A DNA stretch of 36,378 nt from Pseudomonadota bacterium (GCA_021848325.1 JAJZUU010000027.1:1-36378), one strand, 5' to 3'. Counted from the stretch's first letter, positions 1 through 8,780 are shown. Made by a program: numbers and translations. Notes: generated by a model not told the origin, from the sequence alone.

Positions 1-1545
1 TCCCTGGCGAGGCTGGCCGGCAGGCCGCGCGAGCCGAAAGCGGTGCGCCCCGCAAGCGCGAACCCGCTCCCCAACATCCTGCTCATCGGTTCGGATACCT
101 TGCGTGCCGACCGGGTGGGCGGCACGCGAGGAGAGCGCGCGCTGACCCCCGCCCTCGACAGGCTGGCGCAAAAGGGCGCCGTCTTCGACCATTGCTACGT
201 GCCGTGCGCCCGCACGGCGCCAAGCATAGTGTCGATGCTTACGGGTGCTTGGCCCCATAGCCACGGAATCCGCGACAACTTTCCCCAGCCGGACCGCACG
301 CGCCTGCCCATGCCCGTGTTGCCGAAGCTGTTCAAGCAGGCGGGATACCGGACGGCGGCGGTGGGTGACTGGGCGGCTTCGGATCTGGACAAGTTCGACC
401 TAGGATTCGATTGCTGCGACCTGCCGCCGGACCAATGGAATCTGAAGTTCCTGCTGCGGCAGGGCCCGAAAGACATCCGCCTGTTTCTTTCGCTGTTCAG
501 TCAAGGCCGGTTCGGCAAGCGATTCCTGCCGGAGATCCATTACCTGGCGGGGGTCCCCCTGACCCGGGAGGTTGGTCGCGACACGCGGCATCGGATCAGC
601 CAAATGGCGGACTGCGATGAGCCGTTCTTCCTGATGAGCTTCATGGCCAGCACCCACCCCCCGTTCGCATCCCGCTATCCCTACTATACTTTGTATACGG
701 ATCCCCTCTACCGGGGCCCTTCCAAGTTCGCCATGGCACGGCTGACAGACCCGTTCGAGATCATCCGCCGCCAAGGCGAGCCGCGCAAGGAATTCGACCT
801 GGACCAAATCCTTGACCTGTACGACGGATGCGTGCGAAGTTTCGACGACGAGGTGGCGCGCATCTGCGCCCACCTGGACGCCTGCGGCATTGCCGACAAC
901 ACGATAGTCGTCATTTTCAGCGATCACGGCATGGAGTTCTTCGAGCACGAGACCTGGGGTCAGGGCAACTCGGCGATCGGCGACTATTCTGCCCGTGTGC
1001 CGCTGATTATTGCCGACCCCCGCGCATCCGGCGGCTGCCGGGTCAGCCAGGTGGTGCGCAGCGTGGATCTGGCGCCCACCTTGTTGGATCTGGCCGGGCT
1101 GCCCATTCCCGGCGGCATGGCAGGCGTGTCCCTTGCCCCGCTGCTGCGCGGGGCGGCGCCTCCCCCCGAGTTGCCGGCATTTTGCGAAACGGGTATCTGG
1201 CTGACGGACCTGCCCGGCACCCCCGCCGGCCATTTGCGTTACCCCAAGCTGCCCGAGCTGCTCGAGATCCCGGACAAGAAGCTGGGCACCATCGCGCTCA
1301 AACCGGAATACGAGGAAAGCGTGGTTAGGGCCAAGGATCGCATGGTGCGCATCGGGGACTGGAAGCTGACCTATCAACCACTGGCCCAGGGCGCGCTATG
1401 GAAGCTGTTCGATCTGCGGACCGACCCCGAATGCCGTAACGACGTCATCGGCGAGCATCCGGAAGTCGCCGCCGACTTGCGCGCCAGATTGGAAGCCTGG
1501 ATGGCGGGCGGGGCGTCGAACGCGCCCCTCCCCGGGGCGAACTGA
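1..1545 (+). CDS. sulfatase-like hydrolase (alkaline phosphatase superfamily), 5' end possibly outside window
   Basis: The protein resembles the sulfatase/phosphoglycerol transferase branch of the alkaline phosphatase superfamily. The frame is open to the left edge; the first usable start is a GTG at 43, giving 500 residues, and the numbering below uses it. Visible metal-site motifs are the N-terminal SDTLRADR (residues 17-24) and FSDHG (about 292-296). Where a true sulfatase has Cys or Ser in C/S-x-P-S-R, this protein reads TAPS, putting Thr58 in the nucleophile position; Cys51 and Cys55 are out of register. Threonine is the usual nucleophile in phospho-form transferases of this superfamily, so sulfate hydrolysis is doubtful and phosphodiester or phosphoryl-substituent chemistry on a glycan is possible. 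No signal peptide is seen after the GTG, but one could lie upstream. It ends 29 bases before the heptose kinase gene and probably shares its transcript. Family sure, substrate unknown. Confidence 0.8.
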   Translation, partial: SLARLAGRPREPKAVRPASANPLPNILLIGSDTLRADRVGGTRGERALTPALDRLAQKGAVFDHCYVPCARTAPSIVSMLTGAWPHSHGIRDNFPQPDRTRLPMPVLPKLFKQAGYRTAAVGDWAASDLDKFDLGFDCCDLPPDQWNLKFLLRQGPKDIRLFLSLFSQGRFGKRFLPEIHYLAGVPLTREVGRDTRHRISQMADCDEPFFLMSFMASTHPPFASRYPYYTLYTDPLYRGPSKFAMARLTDPFEIIRRQGEPRKEFDLDQILDLYDGCVRSFDDEVARICAHLDACGIADNTIVVIFSDHGMEFFEHETWGQGNSAIGDYSARVPLIIADPRASGGCRVSQVVRSVDLAPTLLDLAGLPIPGGMAGVSLAPLLRGAAPPPELPAFCETGIWLTDLPGTPAGHLRYPKLPELLEIPDKKLGTIALKPEYEESVVRAKDRMVRIGDWKLTYQPLAQGALWKLFDLRTDPECRNDVIGEHPEVAADLRARLEAWMAGGASNAPLPGAN

Positions 1546-1574
1546 CGGTTATGTTATCTCAAAGAGGCCTGCCC

Positions 1575-2606
1575 ATGAAAATCAGAGCCCGTGCCCCGCT
1601 TCGGCTTGGTCTGGCCGGCGGCGGTACCGATGTCTCTCCCTATTGCGATACCTACGGCGGTCTGGTGCTGAACGCCACCATCGACAAGTATGCCTACACC
1701 GTGCTGGAGCCGATGGCCGAGCCCGGGAAAGTTCGACTGGTGGCCGCCGACAAGCAGGAATCCTGGGAGAGCGAAGCGGCTTGCGAACTGCCGCTGGACG
1801 GGCGGCTGGACCTGCATAAGGGCGTCTATAACCGCATCGTGCGCGAATTCAATGGCGGAGTCCCCTTGCCCCTTACCATGACGACCCACACCGATGCGCC
1901 GCCGGGTTCCGGTTTAGGCTCCTCGTCCACGCTGGTGGTGTCGATGATCAAGGCCTTCGTGGAATGGCTCAATCTCCCTATGGGGGAATACGACATCGCG
2001 CGCCTCGCGTTTGAAGTCGAACGGCACGACGTCGGCCTCTCGGGCGGACGCCAGGATCAGTACGCCGCCACCTTCGGCGGATTCAATTTCATGGAGTTTC
2101 ATCCCGGGGAGCGGGTGGTGGTGAATCCGCTGCGCATCAAGAACTGGATCATCTCCGAGCTCGAGGCGTCGTTGTTGCTGTACTTCGGGGGGGTGTCACG
2201 GGAATCGGCCCAGATCATCGACGAGCAGGCGAGCAATGTGAAGCGCCACGACAGCACGGCCATCGAGGCGATGCACGCACTGAAACGGGAAGCGATTTCC
2301 ACCAAGGAAAACCTGCTGAAAGGCGACTTCGAGGGCCTGGTGGAGTCCATGGAAAGCGGCTGGCGGGCCAAGAAACGCATGGCCAAGAGCATTTCCAACC
2401 CGCAGATCGAGGAGATCTACCGCCTGGCCAAGGAGGCGGGCATGCGCGCGGGAAAAATTTCCGGCGCAGGGGGCGGCGGCTTCATGATACTGCTGGTGGA
2501 CCCGGTGCGGCGCATGGACGTCATCCGTGCGTTATCCGCCACCCGGGGCCAGACCTTTAACTGCCACTTTACGGAAATCGGGACGCAGGGATGGAAGATC
2601 TATTAG
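1575..2606 (+). CDS. hddA: GHMP kinase, D-glycero-alpha-D-manno-heptose 7-phosphate kinase
   Basis: HddA phosphorylates D-glycero-alpha-D-manno-heptose 7-phosphate at C1 on the way to GDP-heptose. The start [20 protein letters not shown] is typical of the HddA/fucokinase-like GHMP group. The glycine-serine phosphate-binding motif [11 protein letters not shown] lies near residues 108-118 and the C-terminal GHMP motif [11 protein letters not shown] near 294-304. An ATG at 1551 is in frame, but the one at 1575 is preferred: it has AAGAGG seven bases upstream and the conserved N-terminus begins there. It is followed at once by hddC and gmhB, which makes the heptose assignment much stronger than sequence alone. 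Cytoplasmic. The main alternative would be an L-fucose-type kinase, but the neighbours argue against it. Confidence 0.88.
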   Translation: MKIRARAPLRLGLAGGGTDVSPYCDTYGGLVLNATIDKYAYTVLEPMAEPGKVRLVAADKQESWESEAACELPLDGRLDLHKGVYNRIVREFNGGVPLPLTMTTHTDAPPGSGLGSSSTLVVSMIKAFVEWLNLPMGEYDIARLAFEVERHDVGLSGGRQDQYAATFGGFNFMEFHPGERVVVNPLRIKNWIISELEASLLLYFGGVSRESAQIIDEQASNVKRHDSTAIEAMHALKREAISTKENLLKGDFEGLVESMESGWRAKKRMAKSISNPQIEEIYRLAKEAGMRAGKISGAGGGGFMILLVDPVRRMDVIRALSATRGQTFNCHFTEIGTQGWKIY

Positions 2607-2637
2607 CACTCCGCCGCTCGCGGCCGGTTTACAGCGC

Positions 2638-3345
2638 ATGATGCAGGCGATCATTCTGGTGGGCGGGCTCGGGACACGCCTCCGGCGCGTGATATCGGAC
2701 TTGCCCAAGCCGATGGCACCGGTAGCGGGCCGTCCTTTCCTCGCATGGGTTCTCGATGCCCTGCTGGAAGCGGGCTTCAGTCGAGCGGTATTGGCGGTAG
2801 GCTACCGGCACGAGATAATTCGCGCCCATTTCGGCGATCGCTATCGAGCGCTGGAACTGTGCTACTCGGTCGAGGAAAATCCGCTCGGCACGGGCGGCGC
2901 CATTCGCATGGCGGGCGACCAAGTCAGCGCGTTTCCGGTCTTCGTGCTAAACGGTGACACCTACCTGGAGATCGATTACCGGAACATGCTGGCCGCCCAC
3001 CAGCATGCCCAGGCCCAGATGAGCGTGGCAGTCTGCCAGGTGCCGGATGTCAGCCGGTATGGCGCACTGGAGCTGGAGGATGGAGTGATCCACGGCTTCC
3101 TGGAGAAAGGTCGCGATGGTCCCGGCTATATCAATGCCGGGGTCTATCTGTTGTCTGCCGAAGTGATCGAGCGCATTCCGCCGGGAGAACCCTTTTCCTT
3201 CGAGCAGCAGTTGCTGATGCCCCAGGTGCGCACCATCCGCCCCCTGGCGTTTGAAGCCGACGGGATGTTCATCGACATCGGGGTGCCGGAAGATTACGCA
3301 CGCGCCCAACACCTGTTTGCTCCAGGCGCGGGCCTAAAGGCTTGA
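2638..3345 (+). CDS. hddC: nucleotidyltransferase, probable D-glycero-alpha-D-manno-heptose 1-phosphate guanylyltransferase
   Basis: This is a short (about 235 residues) NDP-sugar pyrophosphorylase of the RfbA/GalU fold. It begins with the nucleotide-binding signature AIILVGGLGTRLR, followed by DLPKPMAPVAGRPF containing the sugar-phosphate-contacting lysine. NPLGTGGAI and the metal-binding VLNGDTYLEID follow further in. In the heptose pathway HddC couples heptose 1-phosphate to GTP to give GDP-D-glycero-alpha-D-manno-heptose. The open frame reaches back to 2527 inside hddA, but homology starts at the double Met at 2638/2641, 31 bases after the hddA stop; the ribosome site is weak. Nucleotide specificity cannot be read from the sequence, so guanylyl transfer is inferred from hddA and gmhB on either side. 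Confidence 0.85.
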   Translation: MMQAIILVGGLGTRLRRVISDLPKPMAPVAGRPFLAWVLDALLEAGFSRAVLAVGYRHEIIRAHFGDRYRALELCYSVEENPLGTGGAIRMAGDQVSAFPVFVLNGDTYLEIDYRNMLAAHQHAQAQMSVAVCQVPDVSRYGALELEDGVIHGFLEKGRDGPGYINAGVYLLSAEVIERIPPGEPFSFEQQLLMPQVRTIRPLAFEADGMFIDIGVPEDYARAQHLFAPGAGLKA

Positions 3346-3357
3346 GGTCCTGCATCT

Positions 3358-3963
3358 ATGGCCGTTTCCACCCCCATCGACCAGGATCGCGTTCTGCGCA
3401 AGGCACTGTTCCTGGACCGCGACGGCGTCATCAACATAGAGAAGAACTACGTCTGGCGCGTTGAGGATTTCGAGTTCCTCCCGGGCATTTTCGAACTTTG
3501 CGCCCTGGCACAGGGACTGGGTTTCCTGCCCATCGTGATCACCAATCAGGCGGGGATCGCCCGGGGCTATTACACCGAGGCCGACTTTCAACGGCTCAAC
3601 GAATGGATGCTGGGTGAGTTCCGGGTGCGCGGCATAGAGATCGGCTATGTCTATCACTGCCCCTATCACCCTACCGCGGGCATAGGCGAGTACCGCCGCG
3701 AGTCCTTTGACCGCAAGCCCAATCCCGGCATGATCCTGAAAGCACGACGGGATTTCGGCCTCGACCTGTCTCGAAGCGTGCTGGTGGGGGACAAGGGCTC
3801 GGATATCGAGGCGGGGCGAGCTGCTGCCGTCGGATACATTATCAGGCTGGATCCGTGTGGAACACGGGCGGATACCGGCGGTGATCCTGTCCATACGGTG
3901 CTGCCAGATCTGGTTGAAGTCCGGCATTGGCTCCAGGACGGGTACGCCGGACATCACTCATGA
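3358..3963 (+). CDS. gmhB: HAD-IIIA phosphatase, D,D-heptose 1,7-bisphosphate 7-phosphatase (GmhB type)
   Basis: GmhB removes the C7 phosphate of D,D-heptose 1,7-bisphosphate. HAD motif I is FLDRDGVIN with the nucleophile and acid/base aspartates, motif II is ITNQAG, motif III includes the Lys of RKPNPGM, and motif IV is [11 protein letters not shown]. Length (201 residues) fits the family. The first half of the usual zinc loop is present (HCPYHP), but the later Cys-x-Cys just before RKP is replaced by Ser-Phe-Asp, so a standard zinc site cannot form. The start is an ATG 12 bases after hddC. It converges with the glycosyltransferase gene that follows. A histidinol-phosphatase-like role is possible by fold but unlikely next to hddA and hddC. 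Confidence 0.87.
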   Translation: MAVSTPIDQDRVLRKALFLDRDGVINIEKNYVWRVEDFEFLPGIFELCALAQGLGFLPIVITNQAGIARGYYTEADFQRLNEWMLGEFRVRGIEIGYVYHCPYHPTAGIGEYRRESFDRKPNPGMILKARRDFGLDLSRSVLVGDKGSDIEAGRAAAVGYIIRLDPCGTRADTGGDPVHTVLPDLVEVRHWLQDGYAGHHS

Positions 3964-4001
3964 GCCGCCCACCATGTAGCCGAGCCCTGGCGCCGTGGCA
4001 C

Positions 4002-5165
4002 TCAGTCCCCTTGAATGAGGCTTCCTATGATCTGCGCCCTGTGGTCGCAACTGAACCCGGCCGTTGCGCGCTGCCGCCCCGCCGCCCCCATCTCGTGTGC
4101 CAACTCGGGGTGTGTCAGGATGGATGCAAGGGCCTCGCCAATCGCCTCTACGCTTTCGCCGTCCACCCTCATCCCCGTCACCCCATCCTGTACCGCCGAG
4201 CCGGTTCCTCCGGCGCGCCCGGAGATAACCGGCTTCTCGCACGCGTTGGCCTCGAGGTAGACCAGGCCGAAGCCTTCGGTATCACCGTCGATATCGCGAT
4301 TGGGCATGATGAACACATCGCATGCGTTGTACCAACGGGGCAGGTCGTCGGGGCTCACGGGGCCCAGAAAATGGACCCGCTGGATTACGCCGGCTTGTTG
4401 TGCCACCGCGTGCAGATAATCCCAGTCTTCACCGATGCCGATCAGCGCGTAGTGCACGTCCAGCCCGCGCGCCACCAGGAATGGCATTGTTTTTATCACG
4501 TGGTCGAAGCCCTTGCGTCGCTGCAGCCGACCCACCGACAGCACCAGTTTGTGCTGGGGCCGGAGCCCAAGGCCCGCGCGCAGGTCATCGCAAGGCAAGC
4601 CCGGATGAAAGCGTTCGATGTCCACCGCCGGGTAAATCAGTTCAATTCGCTCCGGTGCCACGCCGATTAGCGAGACCAGGGTATCCCGGGTGAACGCGCT
4701 ATTGGCCAGGACCTTGTCGGCATGCCTGAGAACGAAGCACATGGCGCGGAATTTCCCGCCGCGCCCCCAACCGGTGAGTTCTTCCCCGTGCGCGTAGATC
4801 AGGACGGGACATCCGCGCAGGCGCGCGACGAGCAGGGCCGCAAGCCCCTCCGGGAGGGCGCGGCCGGCCAGCACGGCGTGAAAACGATGCGTCAGCGCCA
4901 GCGCCAGCGATTTGAGCGACAGCTTTGCGTACACGGGCAAGGACTCGGGGTTGAGCCAGGGGATCCGTTTCAGCCGGAGCCGATGCACCGTGTTGGGGTG
5001 CCCACGATCGACCTCGACCGCGCCCGGAACATCGGCGGTGACGATATGCACTCCCTTGCCGCCCAGCCGCCGGCAATCCTCGTCGAAGGAAACGGCGGTG
5101 CCGCCCTTGGTGGGCAGGAACAGTTCGGTAATCATCAACAGCCGGAGGCTCTGTGTCGTTTTCAT
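4002..5165 (-). CDS. glycosyltransferase family 4
   Basis: A GT-B fold retaining glycosyltransferase that would move a sugar from a nucleotide donor to a growing glycan at the inner face of the cytoplasmic membrane. The N-terminal domain starts RLLMITELFLPTKGGTAV, with a glycine-rich acceptor-side loop. The C-terminal donor domain contains LVLSVGRLQRRKGFD and the E-x7-E motif EGFGLVYLE. The ATG at 5165 is chosen over a TTG three codons upstream; neither has a strong ribosome site. The gene is single, converges with gmhB 38 bases away and is divergent from the gene at 5404. Its position beside the heptose genes suggests, but does not show, that it uses GDP-heptose or builds the same glycan. 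Confidence 0.85.
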   Translation of the reverse strand: MKTTQSLRLLMITELFLPTKGGTAVSFDEDCRRLGGKGVHIVTADVPGAVEVDRGHPNTVHRLRLKRIPWLNPESLPVYAKLSLKSLALALTHRFHAVLAGRALPEGLAALLVARLRGCPVLIYAHGEELTGWGRGGKFRAMCFVLRHADKVLANSAFTRDTLVSLIGVAPERIELIYPAVDIERFHPGLPCDDLRAGLGLRPQHKLVLSVGRLQRRKGFDHVIKTMPFLVARGLDVHYALIGIGEDWDYLHAVAQQAGVIQRVHFLGPVSPDDLPRWYNACDVFIMPNRDIDGDTEGFGLVYLEANACEKPVISGRAGGTGSAVQDGVTGMRVDGESVEAIGEALASILTHPELAHEMGAAGRQRATAGFSCDHRAQIIGSLIQGD

Positions 5166-5403
5166 TGAATCCAACGGAATCAGGGGTGGTTATGAACGTC
5201 GGTCAGCGGGGCTTTGGCGGCATTCTATCCCTGGCTTCACATGCGGGGAAGCCGTTTCCGAGTGGTTCTGTTTGGCTGCGCAAACTTCGACACCTCGATT
5301 GTCCGCCCGATGCTCGGCCGTCTGGTCGGCGGGCTTTGGTTGAAATGCCGATGCAATGATAACATGGCTCTGGTGACGCGCCAGAGCGGCCATATGGGGG
5401 GGA
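5166..5403. other. divergent intergenic region
   Basis: These 238 bases separate a minus-strand glycosyltransferase from a plus-strand orphan gene and should hold promoters for both. A TTGAAA at 5340-5345 is present, but no matching -10 box at good spacing could be found by eye. Frames open across the region look like shadows. No repeat or RNA gene was recognised. Confidence 0.4.
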
Positions 5404-6213
5404 ATGAGGGTGAACGTAAGCGGAACGATCGACTCCTTGATCTCGGGTCGAAAGCTTCACTGGCGCCTGGACCGCGGCCTGCGGCAGATTGGGCGGCTGA
5501 AAGGGGTGCTTTATCGCAACATTGTCCCAGGCTTGCCGGTGGGGCGCACATTTATCTTTTGCACGTCTTACATTAATGACACCGAGCGCTATAAACGCTG
5601 GGTGGACCACGTATATCCTCGGCGACAAGCCTTCGGTGCCGATAGCATATTTTTGATCAACGACGGATCCGACAATATAGGCTTCGATTCAAGGTTGGCG
5701 ATAGTGGATGGCGAGCACGACTTGCCGGCTCAACTCCTCGGGGATATGGCTATCGTCACCTTTGTCGAGCGGCTGGGCAGGCCCGCGATGTTTTGCTATC
5801 CCGGATGGTGGCGCAGCTTTACTTACTCGGTGCGCATTGCCCGGCACTTCGATTTCGACAAGATCATCCATATCGAATCGGATGCCTATGTATGCAGCAA
5901 GCGGCTCGCGGATTATCTCCGCAGTATTAATCGCGGCTGGACGGTATTGTGGTCAAAGGGTTACAACTTTCCCGAGACGGCGATTCAGGTAATTTGCCGC
6001 GATGCCTACCCGTCCTTGGCCCAATTCGCAGATCGTAAACTGTCGTTCTTCCAGACAAGCAACCGAGCCGCCGAATACCTGTTTCCATTCGACAAAGTCG
6101 AGAATCGCTTCACTGGTGACCGATGCGGCATTCTCGACCGGGCGGCCAGATCCCAAGCATTTGACTATTTGGCTCAAGTGCCGCCGGACTGGGAACTCCA
6201 TTCCGACTTTTGA
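5404..6213 (+). CDS. unrecognised protein, possibly a GT-A-like glycosyltransferase
   Basis: I do not recognise this 269-residue protein with certainty. It is soluble and has no signal peptide. FIFCTSYINDTERYKRWVDH near residues 50-70, FLINDGSD a little later and HIESDAYV near 157-164 resemble the first strand, a nucleotide-contacting loop and the acidic metal-binding motif (here E-S-D) of GT-A transferases. The later aromatic segments, including WWRSFTYS, have no clear assignment. The ATG at 5404 follows a G-rich stretch that could serve as ribosome site at short spacing. By eye the gene is less GC-rich than the heptose and exopolysaccharide genes around it, which suggests separate acquisition. 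It stands alone and converges on the TPR gene 21 bases beyond its stop. That it is a gene is likely; its function is tentative. Confidence 0.65.
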   Translation: MRVNVSGTIDSLISGRKLHWRLDRGLRQIGRLKGVLYRNIVPGLPVGRTFIFCTSYINDTERYKRWVDHVYPRRQAFGADSIFLINDGSDNIGFDSRLAIVDGEHDLPAQLLGDMAIVTFVERLGRPAMFCYPGWWRSFTYSVRIARHFDFDKIIHIESDAYVCSKRLADYLRSINRGWTVLWSKGYNFPETAIQVICRDAYPSLAQFADRKLSFFQTSNRAAEYLFPFDKVENRFTGDRCGILDRAARSQAFDYLAQVPPDWELHSDF

Positions 6214-6234
6214 GCCTTCTCCCAACTGCGCTCA

Positions 6235-7035
6235 TTACGGGCAGAAGCGGCACCAGGGATTCGTTGGGGTTCCACCTGTAGTGGATGTCGGCGCCGGTTG
6301 GGGCGCAGGCGCAGAGGGGGGCGATGAGCGAGGAGGCGTCACCCCGTTCGCCGCGTTCCCTTTCGGCGTTTTGACCGCTGGCGGAGTGGACGGCGGCGAT
6401 CCGCTCGCCGTCGGTTCAGGATACGGCTCGGGATAAGGCTGTTTTCCCCCCAGCTTCTGGTAGCGGCGCAGAAGCGGCCTGGCATCGGGCTGCCGCCGCA
6501 ATCCTTCCGTGACAATTTCCAGCGCCTTGCCCTTTTCTCCGATGTCGGCGTAGAGATCCGAGATCGCGGTGTATGCCTTCACCATTTTCGGATCCAACTG
6601 CAATGCCCGGTACAGTTCCTTAAGCGAGCCTATCTTGTCGCCCTGCACCTGCATGGCCAGACCTATGTGCAAGTGGGCTCCCGCACGCAACCAATCGTCC
6701 TTGGGGGTATGCGACAAGTAATACTTGCAGCTATCGATAGCCACGCCCGCGTAGTAGCTTTTGTCCGATGGGTGGCCTATATCGAGCATTGCCCGGTTAA
6801 GGCTGCGGAGGCAGTCGCAGTAGTGGTGCGGGTTAAGGTTTTCCGTGCCCGAGAGGCTCCCGTAGATTTCTATTCTGCAGAACTGTGCCTCTTCCGGAGT
6901 GATCGGATACCAGCCAGCCGCCCAACCGGTGCGCCAACAACCCGCAAGCATACAAAGAACCAGCGCGCCCATCAGGGGTATCGGTATGGGACGACGCGGG
7001 AAGGCCACGGTGGCGTTTCGTTGTTTCGCTGACAT
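6235..7035 (-). CDS. TPR-repeat lipoprotein with proline-rich tail
   Basis: A predicted lipoprotein of 266 residues. The signal peptide runs PIPLMGALVLCMLAGC and ends in a clear lipobox (Leu30-Ala31-Gly32-Cys33). The mature part holds at least two TPR-like helical pairs near residues 120-195, including GSLKELYRALQLDPKMVKAY and the following KALEIVTEGLRRQPDARPLL. The C-terminal 65 residues are rich in Pro, Ser, Thr and Gly and end in WCRFCP, a closely spaced cysteine pair. The open frame extends back to 7365, but the ATG at 7035 puts the signal peptide in the correct place. TPR lipoproteins usually scaffold envelope complexes; a link to polysaccharide export is inferred only from location. No PEP-CTERM motif is present. 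Confidence 0.75.
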   Translation of the reverse strand: MSAKQRNATVAFPRRPIPIPLMGALVLCMLAGCWRTGWAAGWYPITPEEAQFCRIEIYGSLSGTENLNPHHYCDCLRSLNRAMLDIGHPSDKSYYAGVAIDSCKYYLSHTPKDDWLRAGAHLHIGLAMQVQGDKIGSLKELYRALQLDPKMVKAYTAISDLYADIGEKGKALEIVTEGLRRQPDARPLLRRYQKLGGKQPYPEPYPEPTASGSPPSTPPAVKTPKGNAANGVTPPRSSPPSAPAPQPAPTSTTGGTPTNPWCRFCP

Positions 7036-7217
7036 TGTTACGGACTCCGCAGATGGCATGCCTGCTGGAACTATAGCATTTCTCTCCGCCACCCGATGAA
7101 AGGACGGGCAGAGTCGCAGAACGACCATGTATTTTCCGCGGTCGGCGAATTGGCAAATTATACGCTGAAGTGGCGCGCGGCTTTCTGCGCAACAGGGGGG
7201 CAGGCCGTGCCCCATAT
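7036..7217. other. intergenic region upstream of the TPR lipoprotein gene
   Basis: These 182 bases lie between two minus-strand genes and would contain the promoter of the TPR lipoprotein gene. The in-frame extension of that ORF through here has no similarity to anything recognised and is taken as non-coding. No clear promoter boxes, repeats or terminator were seen. Confidence 0.35.
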
Positions 7218-8429
7218 TCATCCGGCCCTTGTCCGGCAAAACCAGGCGAATGCGTCCATTGCCCAAGCCAGGCCGGTCAGCCGTGCAAGCCTCCAGAAAC
7301 GCCGGAGCGCTCGCGTGCGCGAAACCCAGGCCGGGACTTGCGCCCTCCAGCGCGGCTCGATCCAAGCCGAATTTTTGTTGCGCAAGGCGGCCGCCAATTC
7401 CTCGCTGGAAGCGAAGCGCAGCGAGGGATAACGAGCCAGCGCCTCCGTATAGAGCCGCTCAATCTCGACCAAACTCCGCTCGGCTACCTTCGGGTCGCCG
7501 ATGAAATTCGAACGATGGGTTTCAAGCAGGCAAGGGCGGCCCTGCGACCACTTTCTTGCCAGGGCCCTCAGGGCGTCCTCAGCCGTGTGGCCGCGTTCCG
7601 GCTCGAAATAGTCATCACGCACCAGGTAGGTCACCCCTGCCTCGCTCATGCCGTTGAAAAACGCGCCCTCCGCGCCGCCCGGTCTGCCCGCCCCGTCGCG
7701 GCAGGTGTAGCGTCGGCCCGGAGTGATTACGGTTTGCACCCCGTGCCGCGCCCAGGCATGCTCCACCTCCCTCGTCCATACGAAGGTGGGGGGCACGACG
7801 ACCGCTGCAGGCTGCCCCAGAATACGGGCGAACAGTTCGGTTTCTTCGGCGACCGCCGCCCTGACCCGTTCCGGCGGGTGGTTCCGGGAGGGCAGCGTGG
7901 GGGCGTCCACCCAGCGGCTTTGCAATGGCGAGGGCAAACGTTCCGTCGCCGGGGGGGCGTCTTCCCGCAGCCATGCCTGCACACCGGGGTCGTTGCAGGC
8001 CATCAAGCTGTCCGGCCAGAAATGCTCAAGGCCGTGCAGTTGGAGGGAAAAAACGCCGGCCGCGCGCCCCCGCTCGATTGCATCGATAACGGGAGCGAAT
8101 GCCGCATCACCGAGGGGGCGGCGGACATAATGGGCTTCTGTGCGGATCGCGCCTCCATCCGGGACGGCAAGTATCAGGGCCAAGGTGACCACCGGGTGAC
8201 GGCCCGCGGCATCCCGGTGCTTCACAAGCAGCCGGCGCAGGCGGTCAAGCGCCGTCGCTTGTGCCTGCACCGGTCCCGCACCCCAGTCGTCGCTCTCGAC
8301 GATCAGCAGCGGATGCCTCAATACCGGCTCACGCCAAAGCCTGCGGAGCGCGGCGCCATATCTCAGCAAGACGAGGGAACTGCCGACCAGCACGTAACCG
8401 GACAACGAATAAAGGAGGTTTTGGAACAT
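7218..8429 (-). CDS. membrane-anchored polysaccharide-deacetylase-like protein (divergent)
   Basis: This 403-residue protein looks like a divergent member of the glycoside hydrolase/deacetylase beta/alpha-barrel superfamily. A hydrophobic N-terminal segment (about residues 3-25) should anchor it in the membrane. LLIVESDDWG (about 41-50) occupies the place of the NodB motif TFDD, and LQLHGLEHFW supplies an H-x3-H that would be the metal-binding motif 2. VVPPTFVW may match motif 3. These residues suggest an active metal-dependent enzyme acting on an acetylated amino-sugar polymer or a related substrate. It is distinct from the canonical XrtA deacetylase at 25231. The ATG at 8429 has no strong ribosome site. 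Catalytic activity and substrate are inferred. Confidence 0.7.
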   Translation of the reverse strand: MFQNLLYSLSGYVLVGSSLVLLRYGAALRRLWREPVLRHPLLIVESDDWGAGPVQAQATALDRLRRLLVKHRDAAGRHPVVTLALILAVPDGGAIRTEAHYVRRPLGDAAFAPVIDAIERGRAAGVFSLQLHGLEHFWPDSLMACNDPGVQAWLREDAPPATERLPSPLQSRWVDAPTLPSRNHPPERVRAAVAEETELFARILGQPAAVVVPPTFVWTREVEHAWARHGVQTVITPGRRYTCRDGAGRPGGAEGAFFNGMSEAGVTYLVRDDYFEPERGHTAEDALRALARKWSQGRPCLLETHRSNFIGDPKVAERSLVEIERLYTEALARYPSLRFASSEELAAALRNKNSAWIEPRWRAQVPAWVSRTRALRRFWRLARLTGLAWAMDAFAWFCRTRAG

Positions 8430-8699
8430 TGCAAGCTATGCCAGGCAGATTTGATGTATCGTCGACTTTGGGCCCGAATTCGCTCAAAATGAGCAGGCCT
8501 TGCCCCGTTCTGGATGTCTCGCGTTCTCAGGCGCCTTGCGAGGCGACACGCCTATAATCCTAAGAATTGGTAGTCAACCGCTTATTCGGTATGCTTGCCA
8601 TGATAATCTGTTGAACGTTTCCGGTATTTCGGCGTTTCACCTTTGGGGTGGGTGCACTACACGTCCGATTGGGGGGCGCTTTGAGCGTCCGGCGGCCGA

Positions 8700-8780
8700 C
8701 CCTCTCTCCAACTCTCCCCCAGGGGGAGAGGGCGATCGTCCCGTCTCCCGCTGTGCGGGGGAGGGTTAGGGGAGCCGGCT
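8700..8780. repeat. REP-like nested palindromic element
   Basis: A perfect 9-bp inverted repeat with a one-base centre lies at 8712-8730 (CTCTCCCCC / GGGGGAGAG). A second hairpin follows at 8745-8763 (CTCCCGC / GCGGGGGAG with one bulged G). The outer arms also pair: CTCTCCAACTCTCCCCC at 8704-8720 is an imperfect reverse complement of the GGGGGAGGGTTAGGGGAG segment at 8757-8774. The wording closely matches the CCCTCTCCC...GGGTTAGGG-type repetitive extragenic palindromes common in GC-rich Proteobacteria. It could act in mRNA stability or as a target of REP-associated transposase; copy number cannot be judged from one window. Confidence 0.65.

Noticed and set aside
6235-6430. Proline-rich C-terminus of the TPR lipoprotein as a PEP-CTERM sorting tail
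   Set aside because: There is no PEP motif, membrane helix or basic end; the tail ends WCRFCP and is hydrophilic before that.
7170-8492. 440-codon plus-strand open frame opposite the deacetylase-like gene
   Set aside because: The minus-strand frame has a membrane anchor and metal motifs, while the plus-strand translation has none.
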